Assembly (NCBI GenBank): GCA_000729835.1
Contig: JFHB01000115.1
Location: 32,837 to 96,836, forward strand
Length of the DNA stretch: 64,000 nucleotides
Reading direction: 5' to 3'
Source: Atkinsonella hypoxylon
Taxonomy: Eukaryota > Ascomycota > Sordariomycetes > Hypocreales > Clavicipitaceae
Below are positions 11,356-23,436 of the stretch, one piece after another. The translations under genes were made by a program, and so were the position numbers. The notes under the pieces are model-generated. The model searched no databases and was not told where the DNA came from. It was given only the letters and a program-made list of their open reading frames with translations. Numbering within the stretch: the stretch's first letter is position 1; each line of letters begins with the position of its first letter.

Positions 11356-12047
11356 TATTGAAAATAATAGGGATTACAGGACTAGATATCTAAGAGGGTA
11401 GTGGTCTCTTAGATTTAGCACCTGTAATTGCTCCTAGCAATTATCACGTAGTGGAAGCAGCAGCGGCCTAAATCAAGCTGTAGTGTATAGTATAGATCAC
11501 GTAGAGGCAATAGATAACTGTAATAGTAGTATCTTTATATTAAGAGCGCTGTAACGAACAGTAAGGGTAGAATCTCGAATCTTTCTAGTCCCTTATAGAC
11601 CTACTAACTATATCAGCGGGCTGTAGTTGCTAGAAGGGGCTTGTAGGCTACTTTATAATTTCCGCAAAAAGATTTACTATATAAAAACAAAAAAATCAAC
11701 TTACGGCTATACAAACGAGACGCCTACGTGTACAATTTAATAAATTCCACTAATAATAAGCAACCCTTATAAGCAACTCTATCTAATAATTATATCATTA
11801 GAAAGCCCTAATTCTTAGCTTTTAAATAGTATACTTCTTAAATTTCTACTATTGCTAGTTGTAGAGAAAATCGCAGTTAAAGTTAACTATAGGTTAGGCA
11901 ACTTTGCCTTAGTTAAATCTAGATGTTTACATCTAGTAACAACGATATCTCTACTAAAAATCAACGTAACAAGACCTAATAAGGGTCACGTAATAGAGCA
12001 ACTAGTAGGCATAAAAATAGGCTATACAGGGTAGCTTATTTTTAACA
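11356..12047 (-). repeat. Copia-A 3' LTR of copy 2
   Basis: A 692-bp LTR followed by the polypurine complement CTCCCTCTAG. It is less mutated than the LTR at 10506, keeping CACGTGATAG-like words. The 60-codon open frame at 11852-12034 also appears, inverted, at 20628-20810. It lies entirely within LTR sequence and is not taken as a gene. Confidence 0.9.
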
Positions 12048-12199
12048 CTCCCTCTAGAAATGTAAGAAGTAACTAGTTCTATAAGCAACTTAGCTCCTTT
12101 AAAGGATATCTAAGTTAGAATCGACTAACGAAATACAGTACTAATAACAGGACTAAATAACATAACTAATTCCAGCAATTCCAGGGTAGTTATAGTTGA

Positions 12200-15100
12200 A
12201 TATAACTAGTTGTTGTTGATTGTTTTTGTTGTTTTTCGATTTTTTAACTGTTTTTCGTTGCTTTTCGATTTTTTAAGTGTTTTTGTTGCTTTTATAAGCT
12301 AGCTAGAAAGCTCTAGTAACTTAATGAATTGTTGATGCTTTTAGATAGCAAGAGGCTTAGTTAGGCCATCTGCTAGCATCTAATTTATATTAATATAACT
12401 AACCTTAGCTATACCTTTACGAATCTTTTCCCTAATGTAGTTAAACTTCAAAAGGGTGTGCTTAGTCCTGCTATACAACGTAGGGTTGTAAGCAGTAACT
12501 ATAGCGCCTTAATTATTACACCTAATAGGAATAGGAGGGGTTAAAGGCAGCTTTATCTCCTTAAAAAGGCTGTAGAGCCACTCTAATTCCCTAATAGCTT
12601 CTAATAATGCATTAGATTCTGCTTCTAAGGTGGAAAGGGCAATAGTACTAGCTTTCTTCGATTTCCAGTGTGTCGCGGCGAGGTTACCCCCTTGCGCTCT
12701 TATATTAGCTTTGCAAGGGATGCTACATACAGGTTTTCTCTATAAGAGTGCGCATTGCCTAAACGTCTAAATAGTTTAAGCAAGCAAGCGCGCAAGCAGC
12801 TTCTGCTGATTCTTTTTAGGCTTTTGCTCTTTTAATTAATTAATATCTTTTAGCCCGCTTTAATTTACAACACTTAACGTATAAGAGATATTACTTCGCT
12901 GCTAGTAACACTTTCCCTAACTCTTTAGCACATTTAGCTCCTTTTGCGCGTATATATCTTCTAAGCCGCAATCGATATTTTATTTCTGCCTTTTTAGACT
13001 ATTTAATCTTCTTGCCTGCTATTGTTTAATAGCACGCACTAACAAATATCTCGCTCTCTTCCGATTCTCTTCGATCTTAACGTGCGCTACATCGTTACCC
13101 GCTTTAGTGTGGGCTGCATAGTCATTTAGGGGTTTGGTTTTGAGACGACAAACCAGCTAATAGGTCCACCAGCTAGCTTATATAGATAAGCATAGGTTGA
13201 TTTAGAAGAGATTTTATCACTAGCAAAATCGCTATTGCAATAACCAAGGAGGGTCTTAAGTACTTCTTTAGAGCTAGAAGCTTTAGAAGAAGACCCTAGT
13301 AGTATAGAATGCTTATAAATAATAGCAAAGCTTCTAGTACCACTTAAGTACCTTAGGAGGTGCTTAGAGGCGTTTAGGTGCTCTATATAGGGCTTAGCTA
13401 GAAAGGTTGATAACCACTAAACAGAAAAGGCAATATCAGCCCTAGTTAGCAACATTAGGTACATTATAGTGCCTATTATACTCTAATAAAGCTTATAATC
13501 GGATTTTAAGAGAAGTTTTATAACTAGTTGCTTTAGAATTCCCAGCTATATAGAGATAGAAGCTGGCTTAGCATCTAGCATTTTGAATCTTTCTAGGGCT
13601 TTAAGGATATATTAAGATTAGTGGATTTTAATAGACCTTTTAGACCTATTACAGGTGATTTATACACCTAGAAAGAATTCTGCTGGTCCTCTATCTTCTA
13701 TTAGATAAGCTTTATATAATAGCTTCTTTAGCTTGTTAATATAGCTTAGATTTAGACCAATTAGAAGACAGTTATCTATATAAGTAGCAATATACGTAGA
13801 TATAGCTAGGTTATAAAAGACTGCTAGGTCTAATATAAGAGGTTTAAATCTATGCTTTTAAAGTAATTCTGTTAGAATTTACTGCTATTCTCTAGGACTT
13901 TGCTTTAGACTATAGAGGGATTTTTCTAGCTTAATTACTTACTCTTTAGAGGGCTTATAATTACAGCTTTTTAGTAGCTTAGCTACTAATAGCGTTGCTT
14001 CTGCAAATTTAACGAATCCATCTAGGATTTCTATATAAATAGCTTCTTTTAGCTTGCTATTTAAAAACGCTTCTATAAAATCGATTTATTTAACTTCCTA
14101 GTTATTAAAAGCTACAAGAGCTAATAATATACGCTAGCTAGGAGGAATACTAGTTGCAGTAAAGGTCTTTAGATAGTTTTAACTTTCTATTTGCATAAAT
14201 CCCTTAGTAATAAGGTGGGCCTTATATTTAATAGGATTATTTTCTTTATCCTTTTTAAGCCTATAAATAAGCCTATTCTTTAGAACTCTTCGGCCCTTAG
14301 GTACTTAGTCTTTCCCTATAAATTTAAAGGTTCTAGCAGCTAATAGCTGCTTAAATTCGCTATAGGTAGCTTCTATCTAATGCTGCTTAGCAGAGCTTTT
14401 TAGGGCTTGCTTCTACGTATTAGGAAGTTCATCCTTATTACTATTAGAAGTAATAGCTGCTTTAGTCCTTACCTTAAAGCATAGATCCTTAATTAAGGAA
14501 AATATATCTCTATCTAAATCTATAGCATCAGCATTAGCTTCAGCTTCTATAGTAGCTTCTATAGGTGTTTCTATAGGTATAGGGGCTTTAGGGGCCTCTA
14601 TAGCTTCTATAGGGTTGCTTAGTAGAAGAGCTTAATTTACAGGTTCTAGTGGATGATTCAGCACATCTAGATAACTAGGATAAGGATACTTAGGAGTATA
14701 ATTATCCACTAATTGCTGCTAGTTATCGATTTCTCCCTCTAAAGGATTACCCACTATAGAACCAATAGGAACCTTAGGGATGCTCTATGAAATAGAACCT
14801 ATTCCTTCTATAATTTTAACGAAGCTAGTCTTTATAACAGCTTATTTAGAGGGAATATATATTAAATATACATTAGCACCTAGTGTAGCTAAAAGTCTAC
14901 TAGGAATAGTTCTTTTAGCTAGCTTCTGCAACCTAGATCGTTGTTCTAAAGGAATTAGAACTTCGCAATAGGAGCCTATAGCCCTTATTTTAGTAAAATT
15001 AGGCTTATAGGTCTTAGAAGGCTCTAAATTAGCTAGATATAGCTGTTTAGGACTTAGTAGTTTAGTACTATTCGCAGTAGTATTAACTAAATCCACTATA

Positions 15101-18010
15101 GCAGGAAGGATGTAAGACTATAGATATAGAGGTAATTGTAACTACTGTAGGGTAGCACGCAAACGGTCTAGAAGTACCCTTATAGCTCTCTCTATTAGCC
15201 TATTCTGTTTATAAATATAGAGGTAAGAGGTGCTAAAGTAAATACCCTTAGAAGATAGCTAAGCTTACAATCTAGTATTAATTTCTATACTACTATTAAA
15301 ATAAAGGTGTTTAGGGTAGTAGTTATACTGGTTTTTTAATTCCTTAAAGAAGCCTTTAATACAGCTATAGAGAGTAGAACCCTCTTTATTAGCTAGATTA
15401 AAAGACCACTTATACTGTAATTTTCTATTAATTAGAAAGAGAACTAGAGGCCTCTTATTGTGCAGTATAGGCTCTATTTTAACGGTATCTCCCTCTATAA
15501 TATCTAAACATCTAGGGGGGTTAGGAATAGCATGCTTGCTAGGTCTTCTAACAGCTTTAGCCTAATTGCAAGCTAGGCAGTTAAAATCCTTTTCCTTAAT
15601 TTTCGAAAAATCAGGGATTCCTTTAGTAATAGAAGCAGTCTTCTTTAGTAAAGGGAGTCCTATATGCCTTAATCTAACATGCTAAGTAGCAGCTAATTCT
15701 AGGAGCTTCTTATAGGAAGAAGAAGCAGTAATAGGAGAATTACTACTAGAATTATTATTAGAGCTAGCTTCCTGTTACTCCCTATCTTGCTAGATCTCTT
15801 AAGAACTACAGGCCTTGTTTAAGGGATCTAGACGGCTATTTCCTCTAATATCTAGCAACTTAGGATTTAGACCTTCTAAATCCCTGTTATTAGAAGGAAT
15901 CTAACTAGGAGCCCGTTTAGGAACTAGGGCTAATAGCTCTATAGCATCGTTATTGGTATTATCTTCTTTAAAATTAGATAATTCCTTAATTCAGCTATAT
16001 TCCTCTGGATTAAAACTAAGCTGTTAAGGGATTTAAACCTCTATAGAATAACTAGCATTATAACTGCCATTATAACTATTACTAGCTAGAAATCCTATAT
16101 AAGAGAGATTAGCGTGGTTTTTATATACTCTAGGGGTCTCTTGCCCCTTAAGCTGTAGAAAGAAACTATACTTTTTAGGATTTAGAAGCCTACAGCAGCT
16201 TCTATTAGCTAGAAATAGCTAATTTCTAAGGAGAGTGCCCCCTGTTAAATAGTGCTTTAGACCACTAATTAGGTTAGTATCTAAACCTAGGCAATACAGA
16301 GCATCCTTTAGAGCTAAAGGCCTGTATTTAGCTAGATTTGTACTAACTAGTACCTAGAATACAGCAGTTCCCTGTCCTTTAGGATAAATAGAACCTCCTC
16401 TAGTAGCAATAGGCGCGGTTTTACCCTTTTTTATAGGCTTAAAAGTCCTAAAAAATGCCTTATTGTTAACTATATAACAGGTAGAACCTGTATCGTATAG
16501 TAAGGAGTTTTTAATTATTCCGTTAGAGTAATTAAAAGAAGGGGTATTATTACTAGTAGTACTAGTATTACTAGTAGTAGATTCTGTATCTAAGTTGTAA
16601 GAATTATCACTACTAGAACTGCTAGAATCATTAGATTCTATAGTATCCTGGTTGCTAGTAGATAGGTTATAACAACCTATAGCAAAAGCAGCTTCTCTAT
16701 CCTTATTCCTAGAATTTTTGTTACTTCTTCTTTAGCCCTTCTACTTCTTCTTATTCTTAGAGGCTTTATCTTAATCTTTTTCTTTAGAGGCATTAGAATC
16801 GTTAGAATTAGAATCGGAATTCTTCTTCTGATTAGGAGGATTCTTTCCTTAGTTAGCTTTATTATTATTAGAACTATTAGAATTAGAAGCTTTATAACTA
16901 AGAGCCTTAGATATAGAGGAGCTTTTATCTCTTTATTCTTCTAATAAGTTAGCTATAAGGAACTGTAAATTTAGCATTTTTACAGATAGACCTTATGCTC
17001 TAGCAGCTCTAATAGAATATTGCTGCCTTTTAGCCTAGCTAGGGAAGGTCTTCTTTAAAGCATTAATATAATGATTTACCTAGTCAATAGGATTGATAGC
17101 TACACTATAGAGCTGTAATCTAGCTAGTAAATTATTAAATTCAGCATTAAAGGCCTCTAAAGATCCCTTATGGTTCGAAAACGATAAGTTATAATAACTA
17201 GCATATAGCGTACTACGTTGTATTTTAGCACTCTACAAATACTGCCTAACTAGAACGTTATAGGCATCTATAGGGGACTTATGCTAGCTTATAGCAGCTT
17301 AAGGTCTAGATTGGCAACTATCTCTTATAATTATAAGGATAATAGCTTGTTCTAATTCTACTAAAGTACTAGCTATACTAGGATTATTAATAAATTAAGG
17401 GAATCCTAGTGCTCTAAATTGAATAGTTAAAGCTTACTTCTACTGTTTAAAATTTTTAGGGCCTTTTAGCTTAGCAGCCTCTAGAATAGAGTGGACCTTC
17501 TTATTTAACTCTTTTATAGTGCCTTTATTAAAAGCAGGCAGAAAAGTAGCACTATTAGAGGAACTAGAAGGTTTAGGGACTTTAAAAGAGACTTTAGAAG
17601 TCTTAGAAGTAATAGGATCTGCTTTAGGAGACCCTATAGAGAGATTACCTATAGATGTAATTATAGTATCTAATTTACTTAGTAAATTAGCTATATTACC
17701 TTTATTTTGGCTTTATTTTGCTTCACTATACCTAATAAATCTATTTAGGGTCTCTTGTTGCTTATCTATTTAAGCTTTTAGGTTAGCTTGTATATTATAG
17801 ACTTGCACTACTCTTTTAGAAGCTAATCTAGCTTCTTTTAGAGCCTTCTCAGCTGTATAATCTTCTTCATTAGAAGAGGAATCTACTAGCTGAGGGGGGG
17901 ACCTTGCTGGACTAGGAAAGCTAGTAGCAGCTGTAGCTAGTGTACTAGAACCACTACCCCGTTTAGGGCTTGTGCTCTTTCCCTTACCTATTCCTTTTAG
18001 TGCTATTTTA
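12200..18010 (-). pseudogene. Copia-A copy 2 gag-pol relic
   Basis: A single Ty1/Copia polyprotein, minus strand. Gag spans about 18005-16900, with an N-terminus rich in Ser/Lys/Gly; its likely start codon ATG reads ATA near 18003. The protease keeps its catalytic 'DTGS' box at 16483-16494. The integrase zinc end 'CLAC' followed by an AK pair lies near 15560-15580, and the core continues to about 14900. A spacer rich in Glu/Pro/Ala/Ile codons covers about 14400-14760. The RT spans about 14330-13450, with YxDD reading YIDN at 13771-13782. RNase H spans about 13350-12300 and is split by MITE copy 2. The damage consists of nonsense and G-to-A/C-to-T changes; I saw no large deletion. Copia order (integrase before RT) makes the superfamily certain. 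Confidence 0.88.
12669..13152 (+). mobile_element. 484-bp non-autonomous element, copy 2
   Basis: This is the best preserved of three copies. It begins TGTGTCGCGGCG and ends GAGACGACAAA, and is flanked by a 4-bp duplication CCAG (12665-12668 and 13153-13156). The uninterrupted Copia-A sequence at the same site has a single CCAG in the cognate context. The ends form a weak inverted repeat (TGTGTCG versus TTTGTCG). It has no ORF of note, and it keeps CpG-rich blocks at both ends while the centre is AT-shifted. The superfamily is unknown: a 4-bp duplication with such short, imperfect ends does not settle it. Confidence 0.8.
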
Positions 18011-18957
18011 AGGGTTTAAAAAGTAGCTAATTTAACGCTCTTTTATAGCTAATTATAGCCAAATTACAGTGGAAATAGTAGTAAATAACAGTAATAACTT
18101 CTACTAGATATTAATAGATTGCTCTATTATAGGCCTAGAAGTGCCCTATATCTTTAGAAATTATACTGAGATTTTTCTCTAATTTCTTTTGTAATAGGTA
18201 TAACAGGCTCTAAAAGCTGCGTTATATCGCGATCTATATGTACATACAATTTGTATAGCAGACCAGATTAACAAGCGGTCGCAAAGGGCATAAAACACAG
18301 GTCCTAGCTATTTTTAGCTAAAAAATTCAGGAGATTCTTCTCCAATTAGGTTCTAATAAATCAGTAGGGACCTAGGCACAGCCAATTTAGGGATATCTAG
18401 CTAATTCCTACTTTAAAATCCCAACTAGTGGGATTACTATATAAATTAATTCTGCAACCAAAAACACAGGAATATCTACAACAAGAGCTGTTAGGCGTGC
18501 ACTATAAATTGTAGTATAGCCACTAACAGAGGTGCACAGGGTGCACAATATACAAGATAACAGCATAATAACAAGCGATGCAGTGCAGCGCTAAGCTTAT
18601 TTCTTAATAGAAATAATTAATTAAGTAGTGCCTAATAAAACGATTTGTAGTGCAAATGTAATATATACAGATGTATATATTTTAATGTTGTACAACAATA
18701 GAACCTAGCTATTAAGAATAGCTTCAAAAGTGTGTATGCATAGGGTGTATAGAGTGCAGAAGGCACAGGGTAGGCAGAATAAAAACACTAGTATAGTAGC
18801 TAGCAATGTATATACAGTAGGTATTAATAGCTTCCAGTAAGCTACTAATTTTTAGCAGCAATAGCTGCTAGCGCAGGTCTTAATATAGCTTCTAGTAGGT
18901 AATACAGTACACAATAGTAGATTTTCAGCGGGCTAACAGCTTGCAGATAGGTCTTCT

Positions 18958-18969
18958 AGGCTTATAACC
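18958..18969 (-). other. Copia-A primer-binding site, copy 2 (mutated)
   Basis: Reads 'aggcttataacc' on the plus strand, the complement of a GGTTATGAGCCC-type site with two RIP-type transitions. It lies immediately inside the 5' LTR, with no spacer. The intact form is in copy 4 at 33317-33328. Confidence 0.75.
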
Positions 18970-19661
18970 TATTGAAAATAATAGGGATTACAGGACTAGA
19001 TATCTAAGAGGGTAGTAGTCTCTTAGATTTAGCACCTGTAATTGCTTCTAGCAATTATTATGTAGTGGAAGCAGCAGCGGCCTAAATTAAGCTGTAGTGT
19101 ATAGTATAGATTACGTAGAGGCAATAGATAACTGTAATAGTAGTATCTTTATATTAAGAGCGCTGTAACGAACAGTAAGGGTAGAATCTTGAATCTTTCT
19201 AGTCCCTTATAGACCTACTGACTATATCAGCGAGCTATAGTCGCTAGAAGGGGCTTATAGGCCACTTTATAATTTCCGCAAAAAGATTTACTATATAAAA
19301 ACAAAAAAATCGACTTACGGCTATATAAATAAGACGCTTATGTGCACAATTTAATAAATTCCACTAATAACAAGCAACCCTTATAAGCAACTCTATCTAA
19401 CAATTATATCATTAGAAAGCCCTAATTCTTAGCTTTTAAATAGTATACTTCTTGAATTTCTACCATTACTAGTTGTAGAGAAAATCGCAGTTAAAGTTAA
19501 CTATAGGTTAGGCAACTTTGCCTTAGTTAAATCTAGATATTTGCATCTAGTAACAACGATATCTCTACCAAAAATCAACGTAACAAGACCTAATGAGGGT
19601 CACGTGATAGAGCAACTAGTAGGCATAAAAATAGGCTATACAGGGTAGCTTATTTTTAACA
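18970..19661 (-). repeat. Copia-A 5' LTR of copy 2
   Basis: A 692-bp LTR with the primer site on its left (inner) side and the target duplication GTAGT on its right. It pairs with 11356-12047 in length and in the longer 'gatatctaagagg' variant near its start. Confidence 0.9.
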
Positions 19662-22600
19662 GTAGTTATAGTTAAATATAACTAGTTATTATTAATTGTT
19701 TTTGTTGTTTTCGATTTTTAACTATTTTTCGTTGCTTTTCGATTTTTTTAAGTGTTTTTGTTGCTTTTATAAGCTAGCTAGAAAGCTCTAGTAACTTAAT
19801 GAATTGTTAATGCTTTTGAATAGCAAGAGGCTTAGTTAGGCTATCTGCTAGCATCTAATTTGTATTAATATAGCTAATCTTAGCTATACCTTTACAAATC
19901 TTTTCCCTAATATAGTTAAACTTCAAAAGGGTGTGCTTAGTCCTACTATATAACGTTAGGTTGTAAGCAGTAACTATAGCGCCTTAATTATTACACCTAA
20001 TAGGAATAGGAGGGGTTAAAGGCAGCTTTATCTCCTTAAAAAGGCTGTAGAGCTACTCTAATTCCCTAATAGCTTTAGATAATACATTAGATTCTGCTTC
20101 TAATATAGAAAGAGCAATAGTACTAGCTTTCTTCGATTTCTAGCTAATAGGTCCACTAGCTAGCTTATATAGATAAGCATAGGTTGATTTAGAAAAGACT
20201 TTATCACCAGCAAAATCGCTATTGCAATAACCAAGGAGGGTCTTAAGTACTTCTTTGCAACTAATAGAGCTATTAAAAGCTTTAGAAGAAGACCCTAGTG
20301 GTATAGAATGCTTATAAATAATAGCAAAGCTTCTAGTACCACTTAAGTACCTTAGGAGGTGCTTAGAGGCGTTTAGGTGCTCTATATAGGGCTTAGCTAG
20401 AAAGGTTAATAGCCACTGAACGGAAAAAGCAATATCAGCCCTAGTTAGCAACATTAGGTACATTATAGTGCCTATTATGCTCTAATAAAGCTTATAATCG
20501 GATTTTAAGAGGAGTTTTATAACTGGTTGCTTTAGAATTCCCGGCTGTATAGGGATAGAAGCCGGCTTAGCATCTAGCATTTTGAATCTTTCTAGGGCTT
20601 CTAGGATATATTAATGTTAAAAATAAGCTACCCTGTATAGCCTATTTTTATGCCTACTAGTTGCTCTATCACGTGACCCTTATTAGGTCTTGTTACGTTA
20701 ATTTTTAGTAGAGATATCGTTGTTACTAGATGTAAACATCTAGATTTGACTAAGGCAAAGTTGCCTAACCTATAGTTAACTTTAACAGCGATTTTCTTTA
20801 TAACTAGCAATAGTAGAAATTCAAGAAGTATACTATTTAAAAGCTAAGAATTAGGGCTTTTTAATAATATAATTGTTAAATAGAGTTGCTTATAAGGGTT
20901 GCTTATTATTAGTAGAATTTGTTAAATTGTGCACGTAGGCGTCTCGTTTATATAGCTGTAAGTCGATTTTTTTGTTTTTATATAGTAAATCTTTTTGCGG
21001 AAATTATAAAGTAGCCTATAAGCCCCTTCTAGCAACTACAGCCTGCTAATATAGTTAGTAGGTCTATAAAGGACTAGAAAGATTTAAGATCCTACTCTTA
21101 CTAACTTGTTCGTTATAGCGCTCTCAATATAAAGATACCACTATTACAGTTATTTATTGCCTCTACGTAATCTAGTACTATACACTACAGCTTGATTTAG
21201 GCCGCTGCTGCTTCTACTACGTGATAATTGCTAGGAGCATTACAGGTGCTAAATCTAAGAGACCACTACCCTCTTAGATATCTAGTCCTGTAATCCCTAT
21301 TATTTAAAATAATTAAGATTAATATATTTTAATAGATCTTTTAGACCTATTATGGGTGATTTGAACGCCTAGAAAGAATTCTGCTGGTCCCCTATCTTCT
21401 ATTGGATAAGCTTGATTTAGTAGCTTTTTAAGCTTATTGATATATCGTAAATCAGGCCCAATTAGAAGACAGTCATCTATATAAGTAGCAATATATGTAG
21501 ATGTAGCTGGGTTGTAAAATACTGCTGGGTCTGATATAAGAGGTTTAAATCTATGCTTTTAAAGTAATTCTGTTAGAATTTGCTGCTATTCTCTAGGACT
21601 TTACTTTAGACTATAGAGGGATTTTTCTAGCTTAATTACTTGCTCTTTAGAGGGCTTGTAATTACAGCTTTTTAGTAGCTTAGCTACTAATAGCGATGCT
21701 TGCTCTACAAATTTAACAAATCTATCTAGGATTTCTATATAAATAGCTTCTTTTAGCTTGCTATTTAAAAACGCTCCTATAAAATCGATTTGCTTAACTT
21801 CCTAGTTATTAAAAGCTGCAAGAGCTAATAATATACGCTAGCTAGGAGGAATACTAGTTGCAGCAAAGGTCTTTAGATAGTCTTAATCTTCTATTTATAT
21901 AAATCCCTTAGTAACAAGGCAGGCTTTATATTTTATAGAATTATTTTCTTTATCCTTTTTTAGCCTATAAACAAGCCTATTCTTTAGAACTCTTTAGCCC
22001 TTAGGTACTTAGTCTTTCCCTATAAATTTAAAGGTTCTAGCAGCTAATAGCTGCTTAAATTCGCTATAGGTAGCTTCTATCCAATACTGCTTAGCAGAGC
22101 TTTTTAGGGCTTGCTTCTACGTATTAGGAAGTTCATCCTTATTACTATTAGAAGTAATAGCTGCTTTAGTCCTTACCTTAAAGCATAGATCCTTTATTAA
22201 GGAAAATATATCTCCATCTAGATCTATAGCATTAGTATCAATAGATTTAGCTTCAGCTTCTATAGGTTCTATATTAGCCTGAGGGGCTTCTATAAATATA
22301 GGGGCTTTAGGGGCCTCTACAGCTTCTATAGAGTTGCTTAGTAGAAGAGCTTGATTTTCTATAGGTTCTAGTGGATCATTTGGCACATCTAGATGACTAG
22401 GATAAGGATACTTAGGAGTATAATTATCCACTAATTACTGCTGGTTATTGATTTCTCCCTCTAAAGGATTATCCACTATAGAACCAATAGGAACCTTAGG
22501 GATGCTCTGTGAAATAGGACCTATTCCTTCTATAATTTTAACTAAGCTAGTCTTTATAACAGCTCGTTTAGAGGGAATATATATTAAATATATATTAGAA

Positions 22601-22955
22601 CCTAGTGTAGCCAAAAGTCTACTAGAAATAGTTCTTTTAGCTAGCTTCTGCAACCTAGATTGTTGTTCTAAAGGAATTAGAACTTCGCAATAGGAGCCTA
22701 TAGCCCTTATTTTAGTAAAATTAGGCTTATAGGTCTTAGAAGGCTCTAAATTAGCTAGATATAGCTGTTTAGGACTTAGTAGTTTAGTACTATTCGCAGT
22801 AGTATTAACTAAATCTACTATAGCAGGAAGGATGTAAGACTATAGATATAGAGGTAATTATAACTACTGTAGGGTAGCATGCAAACGGTCTAGAAGTACC
22901 CTTATAGCTCTCTCTATTAGCCTATTCTGTTTATAAATATAGGGGCAAGAGGTAC
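19662..22955 (-). pseudogene. Copia-A copy 3 pol relic, RNase H to integrase
   Basis: The continuation of copy 3 beyond nested copy 2. Minus strand, in sense order: integrase C-terminal part (22955-22500), linker (about 22500-22080, with one of the longest open frames in the window at 22117-22431), RT (about 22080-20600) and RNase H (20463-20140 open). The RT box is intact here, YIDD at 21472-21483, the only intact one among the three Copia-A copies. The RNase H frame at 20140-20463 reads clearly as the Copia 'LTRADIAFSV' to 'KSTYAY' segment. The solo LTR 20615-21311 interrupts the RT, and the element stops at MITE copy 3, so its gag, protease and 5' LTR are lost. Confidence 0.85.
20615..21311 (+). 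repeat. Copia-A solo LTR, inverted, inside copy 3
   Basis: A complete 697-bp LTR (TGTTAAAAAT...TTAAAATA) in plus orientation, flanked by the 5-bp duplication ATTAA (20610-20614 and 21312-21316), interrupts the RT of copy 3. The uninterrupted reading at 13605-13620 of copy 2 shows the empty site. No internal sequence remains. This is the expected product of LTR-LTR recombination after a full insertion. Confidence 0.88.
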
Positions 22956-23436
22956 TTTGTCGACTCAAAACCAAACCCCTAAATGACTATGCAGCCCACA
23001 CTAAAGCGGGTAACGATATAGTGCACGTTAAGATCGAAGAGGATCGGCAGAGAGCGAGATATTTATTAGTGTATACTATTAAGTAATAGTAGGCAAGAAG
23101 ATTAAATAGTTAGAAAAGGCAGAAATAAAATATTAATTGCAGCTTAGAAGATATATATATATAAAAGAAGCTAAATGTGCTAAAGAGTTAGGAAAAGTGT
23201 TACTAGCAGTAAAGTAATATCTCTTAAGTGTTAAGTGTTATAAATTAAAGCAGGCTAAAAGATATTAATTAATTAAAAAGAGCTAAGGCTAAAAAGAGCC
23301 AGCAGAAGCTGCTTATACGCTTGCTTTAACTATCTAGATATCTAGGCAATGCACACTCTTATAGAGAAAAATCTATATATAGCATCCCTTATAAAGCTAA
23401 TATAAGAGCGTAAGGGGGTAACCCTACTGCAACATA
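22956..23436 (-). mobile_element. 484-bp non-autonomous element, copy 3
   Basis: A 481-bp copy starting TTTGTCGACTC and ending CTGCAACATA, the RIP-shifted form of CCGCGACACA. The first 120 bp keep CpGs, while the remainder is heavily AT-shifted. The 4-bp flanks GTAC and ATAC differ by one transition and may be a duplication. However, the right-hand sequence is not Copia-A, so the right flank was rearranged or belongs to the next repeat. Confidence 0.7.

Larger units (their letters stand above)
11356..19661 (-). mobile_element. Copia-A copy 2, complete element
   Basis: A full Ty1/Copia element of 8306 bp (about 7.8 kb without MITE copy 2), flanked by the 5-bp duplication GTAGT (11351-11355 and 19662-19666). 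It has two about 692-bp LTRs, a half-tRNA-type primer site inside the 5' LTR, a long leader, gag, protease, integrase, RT and RNase H in Copia order, and a polypurine tract before the 3' LTR. It sits inside another Copia-A element (copy 3). It is dead, with many stops and a mutated RT active site. Confidence 0.9.

Noticed and set aside
11852..12034. 60-64 codon open frame 'MLVVEKIA...' repeated at 11004-11198 and 20628-20810
   Set aside because: It lies wholly within Copia-A LTRs and recurs only because the LTR recurs. Other LTR copies (19480-19660, 33840-34020) break or alter it.
14780..15096. Overlapping open frames on both strands (also 22435-22693 and 29133-29324)
   Set aside because: The minus frames are the Copia-A integrase/linker itself; the plus frames are antisense shadows repeated in each copy.
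17519..17773. 84-codon plus frame (also 31881-32078)
   Set aside because: Antisense to Copia-A gag, present in both copies because gag is; no independent evidence of coding.
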